Shown here: positions 4,373 through 8,413 of the stretch, piece after piece
How positions within the stretch are numbered: position 1 is the stretch's first letter
Layout of the letters: each line of letters starts with the position of its first letter
Source of the DNA: DATAYF01 sp036272735
Lineage (GTDB): Bacteria; Chloroflexota; Ktedonobacteria; Ktedonobacterales; Ktedonobacteraceae
Assembly: GCA_036272735.1 (NCBI GenBank)
Contig: DATAYF010000259.1
Location: 1-8,413 of the forward strand
DNA length: 8,413 nt
Direction: 5' to 3'
Position numbers and translations under genes: made by a program
The notes under the pieces: model-generated
The model's database searches: none
What the model saw: only the letters and a program-made list of their open reading frames with translations
What the model was told of the DNA's origin: nothing

Positions 4373-7300
4373 CTACAAGCCAAAGTCGAAGAAATTACCA
4401 TCCAGGTTAGGAGCGTACACCTGCCCGCTGGCAATCGAGACACCACTATAAAACATCGAGCCCGCGGACCCATCGGTATACTCAAACAGCACATTGCCTG
4501 TCGCCATGCTCAACGCGTCGAATTTCGAGCCCTGCGTCGCTATTACCGCACCTGGAAATCCTGCCAGTGGACCAAGCACCGGACCGCTTGTCAAGCAGCG
4601 ACGCCACTTGTAGCCACCGTTTACCGGGTTGATCGCATCTACGCTGCCCTTACAGCCCACACCGTTGATGGTGGCATGCCCACCCGCCACGTAGACCGTC
4701 GAGCCATCCCAAACGGCCGGGGCTATCGCGCCACCATCGCACTGCGGGCAATTACCCGAGTCGGCAATAAACACGTGGCGTATCGGGCCGAGGCTGATGC
4801 GATCCTGGTAAAAGATGTAGAATTGCCCATCTTTTGCCGAGATGCCAACGTAGTGCTCATTTGTGCCGTTGTAGTTGAAATTCATCAAGGTTGGTGCTGA
4901 ACCGAATTCGATATCGGTCCCTTGCACCTCCTCTGATGGTATATGCCAGGCCCCCATAAGCGACATCGTAGCTGTGTTCAGTTCGATCACTCCCGCCGAG
5001 TTATTGCCTGGGGCGTTACACGACCGATACGTTCCGGTCGCAACATACAACTTGGTGCCATCGGGACTGATGGTCGGCGTGCCCCAGATACCGCCACCAA
5101 GACAGCCGTCAGGTACGATATTGTAGGCGCTTTGAATTGCGCCCGTGTTCGCATTCAACTTGAAAAGTTTGCCCTGCGTCAAGGGACAATCGCCAAAGGA
5201 AGCCAGACCAACATAAATGCTACCATTGGATAGCGCTGCCGAGCCCCATAGAAAGTTCTGCGGTGCCGGTCCCAGCGCCGTTTTCCACATGACCTGCCCT
5301 GTAGTCGCATTCAGCGCATAGTAGTCCGCCTGCCCATCTCCACCACCAGTATTGCCACCACCACCGACAAAGACGGCGGACGTGGTCCCAACGTTCCCGA
5401 TAACCGCCGTGCCGCCAATCGCAACGGTTGGTGGCAAACAACCTTGCGCGTAGTTCTGACCAATCGAGGTATTCCACAACTGGATACCAGAGGTGGTCGT
5501 GGCATGCATGTAACCATCCCACGACCCCCAATAGATCGCATTGTTCGCCTCGACCGGCTGCATCGACATACCCACATTTCCACGCGCCAACCACTTCATC
5601 TTCAAGCGTCCCACATTGCCAGCGTTGAGGGTGGTCTCGCCAGTATTGTCGCCCGAACGCTCATTATCAAAGGTGTACGTCGGCCAGCTTGAGGTCTGTG
5701 CCACTTCCTGAAAATTCTGCGTCGTGATCGCGAAGATATGCATGTTGCTATTGGTAGGCAAGGTGACACTCTTAATAGCCTTGCCACTTTGCAGGTCGAT
5801 CTTCGCGTAAAAAAGGTAGTTTTCCAGGTAATTTCGTCCATTGTTCCTGACCGAGTTACGATATGGCAGCGCGACCGCAATGCCACTACCAGGCACGATC
5901 TGCCCCTTTCCGGCAAACAATACCCAATCGCTGAATGCCAGGGTCGCCTGTTGCGCTGTGCCATCGCTATAGGTAATGGTTGCCTGTCCGGTCTGATTAC
6001 CATTGGCGGCGGAACCCAGAAATGCCAGCGACGAGCCACCTGATATCACCGGAATGACCTGCCCCGCCGCCTGCCAATTATCGTTCATCCCAGTTCCCAC
6101 GGCCGGCCACTGGAAATTTGCCCCCTTGACGTTGACGTTACTACCAGGCTTAAAACCGGCCGCCATCAACGCCTGGTTAGAATAACTATAGCCGCCACCA
6201 TCAAAGTTCGCGTTGGCTAAGTTCGTGTCATTGCTGATGCCCTCATTGTTAAAAGCTGGTGGTGCTGCGGCTCCTAGAGCGGCGGCGAAGACGTGTAACT
6301 GTCCCGGCGTGGTCGTCGTTGGCAAGGTGACACTCTTGAGCGTCTTGCCGTCCGGCACGTTCACACCGGTGTAGAATATATAGGTGCTGATATTCTGCCG
6401 GTAGCCTCGCGCCATGTTACGATAAGGCGTGGAGACGGCGACGCTCGTGTTTGCCAGTGGTTGAGCCTTGCCACCAAGCAGCGTCCAATCGCTAAACGCG
6501 AGTGGAAATGACTGCTGCGTACCATCACTGAAGTTCATACGCGCCGTTCCCGAAGCGCTACCATTGGCCGAAGCTCCAAGCAGACCTAACACCGGGCCAT
6601 TGCCAGAAACGGGAATTTCTTGTCCGTCCGCCAGCCAGTTATCCATACGGCCACCGCTAACGGTCGGCCACTGGAAGGTCGCACCTTTGACTTTGACGTT
6701 GCTACCCGAAGCAAAACCCGCCGCCGTCAGGGCATCGTTGGAGTAACTGGCACCTTGCCCGTCGAAATCCCCACTCCCTAGGTTGTTGCCCAGACTGATC
6801 CCTTCATTGTTCAATCCAGTCGTATTAATAGCATTGGTAGAGACCGCGAAGACGTGCATCTGCCCCCCGGTTGTCGTCGTAGGCAGCATAAGGCTCTGGA
6901 TCGTCCTGCTTGCTTGCAACGCCACGCTCGTGAAAAACACATAGGTAGAAGTATTCTGCCCCCCCCCGAGTATATTGCGGTAGGGCAGGGTAGCAACGAT
7001 GCGATTGCTCGCCAGCATGCGCAGCTTTCCACCACCAAGCGTCCAATCGCTCAATGACAAGGTAAATGCCTGCGTTGTGCCATCACTGTATTTGATGATG
7101 GCCGCTCCTGTCGCCGAGCCATTGGCCGAAGCTCCGAGCAATGCCAAAACCGAACCTTTTGACTGCACCGGCACCACCTGACCACTGGCCTGCCAGTTAT
7201 CACGCGTGCCCGCCGCTACTACGGGCCACTGGAAACTGAACCCATCGGCGTTGATCGTTGATCCACTCGTAAAGCCAGCATTCGCGAGCGCAGTCGCCGA

Positions 7301-7483
7301 GTAGCTGGCACCCTGCCCATCAAAATTGCCATTTCTCGTTTGCGTATTCGCGCTAATGCCTTCATTATTGAAATTGTTCGCAGCCTGCGTCGTGTCGGCA
7401 GTGCCAATAAAGATCGACAAAACGATAACCACTGAGCTTATGAGAGCAATAACACCAAATAGCCCTCGCTTCTGCTTCAGCAA
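4373..7483 (-). CDS. Exported protein: three β-rich repeats fused to a PQQ-type β-propeller
   Basis: The 1036-residue product begins with a signal peptide or anchor (basic 3-6, hydrophobic about 8-28, likely cleavage after TQA near 34). Three homologous modules follow at about 37-217, 224-402 and 410-588. Each opens with NNEGIS, then NFDGxGxSYS, a WP motif, DNWxAxGQxIPV, LLGxxANG, YSDGT, SDW and a PYRN motif. Similar modules occur, as far as I recall, in actinobacterial glycosidases and are thought to bind carbohydrate. From about 600 the sequence is a β-propeller with PQQ-like repeat motifs such as YYALNATTGQVMWKT (721-735) and KLNANTGA (775-782). All eight cysteines (682, 766, 794, 822, 912, 915, 944, 963) lie in this propeller, none in the repeats, which fits extracellular disulfides and a fusion of unlike parts. 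No cytochrome CxxCH site is present. The start is TTG, set by GGAAGGAGG (7489-7497) five bases upstream. Catalysis is unproven; it may be a binding or adhesion protein. Confidence 0.85.
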   Translation of the reverse strand: MLKQKRGLFGVIALISSVVIVLSIFIGTADTTQAANNFNNEGISANTQTRNGNFDGQGASYSATALANAGFTSGSTINADGFSFQWPVVAAGTRDNWQASGQVVPVQSKGSVLALLGASANGSATGAAIIKYSDGTTQAFTLSLSDWTLGGGKLRMLASNRIVATLPYRNILGGGQNTSTYVFFTSVALQASRTIQSLMLPTTTTGGQMHVFAVSTNAINTTGLNNEGISLGNNLGSGDFDGQGASYSNDALTAAGFASGSNVKVKGATFQWPTVSGGRMDNWLADGQEIPVSGNGPVLGLLGASANGSASGTARMNFSDGTQQSFPLAFSDWTLLGGKAQPLANTSVAVSTPYRNMARGYRQNISTYIFYTGVNVPDGKTLKSVTLPTTTTPGQLHVFAAALGAAAPPAFNNEGISNDTNLANANFDGGGYSYSNQALMAAGFKPGSNVNVKGANFQWPAVGTGMNDNWQAAGQVIPVISGGSSLAFLGSAANGNQTGQATITYSDGTAQQATLAFSDWVLFAGKGQIVPGSGIAVALPYRNSVRNNGRNYLENYLFYAKIDLQSGKAIKSVTLPTNSNMHIFAITTQNFQEVAQTSSWPTYTFDNERSGDNTGETTLNAGNVGRLKMKWLARGNVGMSMQPVEANNAIYWGSWDGYMHATTTSGIQLWNTSIGQNYAQGCLPPTVAIGGTAVIGNVGTTSAVFVGGGGNTGGGDGQADYYALNATTGQVMWKTALGPAPQNFLWGSAALSNGSIYVGLASFGDCPLTQGKLFKLNANTGAIQSAYNIVPDGCLGGGIWGTPTISPDGTKLYVATGTYRSCNAPGNNSAGVIELNTATMSLMGAWHIPSEEVQGTDIEFGSAPTLMNFNYNGTNEHYVGISAKDGQFYIFYQDRISLGPIRHVFIADSGNCPQCDGGAIAPAVWDGSTVYVAGGHATINGVGCKGSVDAINPVNGGYKWRRCLTSGPVLGPLAGFPGAVIATQGSKFDALSMATGNVLFEYTDGSAGSMFYSGVSIASGQVYAPNLDGNFFDFGL
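5720..7375 (-). repeat. Three tandem ~560-bp coding repeats
   Basis: The DNA encoding the three modules lies at about 6833-7375, 6278-6814 and 5720-6256, with a spacing of 558-561 bp between NNEGIS motifs. The copies have diverged at DNA level while keeping the protein signature, so the duplication is old. Short near-identical blocks remain, for example around the NNEGIS and SDW codons. Confidence 0.8.
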
Positions 7484-7488
7484 GACGG

Positions 7489-7497
7489 CCTCCTTCC
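7489..7497 (-). promoter_or_regulatory. Strong ribosome binding site that fixes a TTG start
   Basis: GGAAGGAGG on the minus strand, five bases before TTG 7483-7481. It decides the start of the large propeller protein, because no ATG or GTG is properly placed and the signal peptide begins at once after it. Confidence 0.75.
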
Positions 7498-7774
7498 GCT
7501 CGAAAGCGCGCCCATGTATTTTATTAGCATTACATCTACATAGGCATAAGTGTGTATTATTCTATTCTCTGATGCGCCAGCAATACTTCCGCCAACCCAA
7601 TACCCCTCATTTTAAAAGCACTTCACTAAAGACAGAAAATCAAATGTTATTATCTATATACCTATAATGCATCCAAACCTAAAAACGTCGCAATAAAATC
7701 AGGTAATAAATCAAGATATAGGTGCATAGGAGGGTGGAGCATCTGCTGCACGGCTTCCCCAATTCGTTGGCTGA
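7498..7774. other. AT-rich intergenic region upstream of the propeller operon
   Basis: No reading frame looks coding. On the minus strand TTGGAT followed 16 bases later by GATAAT (around 7640-7670) could be the operon's promoter, with a leader of about 150 nt. The match is only moderate and I do not call it as a separate site. Confidence 0.35.
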
Positions 7775-7933
7775 TTACCTAACGTGAAATCTAAAGTCGC
7801 TCCATTCTTGCTGCTCATGCACTGGTTGCGCCAGCAATCCCATTAGCAGCCTTTGCCTGAGCAGGGCGGCAATGACCACACCCAGCGCTAAAGCCAGCAG
7901 TGCAGATCGATACAGCCGTGAATATCGCTTCAA
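7775..7933 (-). CDS. Small single-helix membrane protein (52 residues)
   Basis: The minus-strand frame from TTG 7933 to TAA 7775 gives 52 residues: a basic, aromatic start (KRYSRLYR), one hydrophobic helix at about 11-25, a short RQR break with a further hydrophobic stretch (29-35), and a polar tail with EQQEW and FRFHVR. By the positive-inside rule the N-terminus is cytoplasmic. Three points argue that it is real: a consensus promoter at 7969-7997, AGAGGA (7941-7946) seven bases before the TTG, and an upstream in-frame stop that leaves TTG as the only usual start. An overlapping frame of 60 codons (7815-7997) starts upstream of the predicted transcription start and has a poor composition. 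I know no function. It lies divergent to the citrate synthase gene. Confidence 0.6.
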   Translation of the reverse strand: MKRYSRLYRSALLALALGVVIAALLRQRLLMGLLAQPVHEQQEWSDFRFHVR

Positions 7934-7968
7934 AGGTATTTCCTCTTTTACATTTCATTGGCAGATTG

Positions 7969-7997
7969 AAGATAGCAGGTTTATCACCATATGTCAA
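7969..7997 (-). promoter_or_regulatory. Promoter of the small membrane protein gene
   Basis: Minus strand TTGACA (7992-7997, perfect -35), 17-base spacer, TATCTT (7969-7974, 4/6). Predicted start near 7962, about 29 nt before the TTG codon. Confidence 0.6.
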
Positions 7998-8030
7998 CGT
8001 TTTGACTCAACAATTTGCCAGCAATCCCAA

Positions 8031-8107
8031 AAATCGAGTATCACCAACCTAAATCGAGTAATATAGAGTTTCATTGACGTACGTACAGATATGTGCTACA
8101 ACGTACA
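8031..8107. repeat. 20-bp-spaced direct repeats in the citrate synthase control region
   Basis: AAATCGAGTA occurs at 8031-8040 and 8051-8060. ACGTACA occurs at 8081-8087 and 8101-8107. Both pairs are spaced exactly 20 bp, two helical turns, so bound proteins would lie on one face of the DNA. The second pair overlaps the promoter spacer and the start region. They are candidate activator or repressor sites. Confidence 0.4.
8074..8102 (+). promoter_or_regulatory. Promoter of the citrate synthase gene
   Basis: TTGACG (8074-8079, 5/6), 17-base spacer, TACAAC (8097-8102, 4/6). Predicted start near 8109, leaving a leader of about 58 nt before ATG 8167. Confidence 0.55.
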
Positions 8108-8166
8108 TGGAAATACCTCTGGATCAAGGTTTTTAGTGATTTAGAAAGCAAAGGAGCAAATCTAAC

Positions 8167-8413
8167 ATGTCAAAGGCGATTTCTAATACTGGTAACGTCC
8201 CGCAAAATGGCACGGGTGCAAATGTGGCTGGCACGAAAGCCAGTAAAGGCGGTCTTGAAGGCGTCGTAGCCGCCACGACAGCCATCAGCAAGGTCGACGG
8301 CCTGGCGGGGCACCTCATTTATCGCGGCTATGATATCCACGAGCTGGCGCGCACGACCACCTTCGAGGAGGTGATCCACCTGTTATGGTTTGGTCATCTT
8401 CCCAACCAACAAG
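8167..8413 (+). CDS. Citrate synthase family protein, 5' part only
   Basis: The enzyme condenses acetyl-CoA with oxaloacetate to citrate (TCA cycle entry); 2-methylcitrate synthases, which use propionyl-CoA, belong to the same family. The 82 visible residues hold the family N-terminus: GLEGVVAATTAISKVDG (29-45), LIYRGYDIHELA (50-61), TFEEVIHLLWFGHLPN (65-80). The IxxVDG, YRGY and EEVxxLLxxG motifs are diagnostic. The catalytic His and Asp residues lie beyond the window. About 28 residues rich in Gly, Asn, Ala and Thr precede the conserved part, an unusual extension likely to be disordered. ATG 8167 is preceded by AAGGAG (8151-8156) with a 10-base gap. Citrate and methylcitrate synthase cannot be told apart from this fragment. 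Confidence 0.85.
   Translation, partial: MSKAISNTGNVPQNGTGANVAGTKASKGGLEGVVAATTAISKVDGLAGHLIYRGYDIHELARTTTFEEVIHLLWFGHLPNQQ

Noticed and set aside
7326..7667. 113-codon plus-strand frame
   Set aside because: It overlaps the signal peptide region of the propeller gene on the opposite strand and the AT-rich spacer, with no ribosome site.
7815..7997. 60-codon minus-strand frame
   Set aside because: It would start upstream of the predicted transcription start, and the frame from TTG 7933 has the better ribosome site and a membrane-helix pattern.

Overview
The window looks like a chromosomal segment of a filamentous, spore-forming Chloroflexota bacterium, most likely of the Ktedonobacterales. 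This is inferred from the mix of a TnpB-type insertion sequence, secreted multidomain β-propeller proteins, Thr/Pro-rich lipoproteins and moderate GC. No marker gene proves it. No rRNA, tRNA or CRISPR array was seen.

Left edge (1-900): the 5' part of an IS200/IS605-type tnpB gene on the minus strand. It runs off the window and carries an in-frame TAG at codon 87. It has a near-consensus promoter and a hairpin at what is probably the element's left end. Positions 900-1860 hold no convincing protein gene. They contain a 20-bp perfect palindrome, several long imperfect hairpins, a 15-bp direct repeat and, at 1683-1807, a compact set of stems that includes a GAAA-capped hairpin. This is the best candidate for something undescribed: a structured RNA, or a leader of the membrane protein gene that follows.

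Middle (1860-3640): an orphan two-helix membrane protein, then a two-domain extradiol (type I, VOC-fold) ring-cleavage dioxygenase. The dioxygenase has its own -35/-10 promoter and a palindrome in its leader. A long GC-rich hairpin separates it from the convergent genes on the other strand.

Minus-strand secretion operon (3668-7483): a 1036-residue exported protein, made of three copies of a ~185-residue β-rich module fused to a PQQ-type β-propeller, is followed 27 nt later by a small lipoprotein. The large gene starts with TTG behind a strong Shine-Dalgarno sequence, so both products are probably made together and act outside the membrane.

Right edge (7500-8413): a previously unlisted 52-residue single-helix membrane protein (minus strand, TTG start, consensus promoter) lies divergent to the start of a citrate synthase family gene that runs off the window. 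The shared control region carries 20-bp-spaced direct repeats around the citrate synthase promoter.
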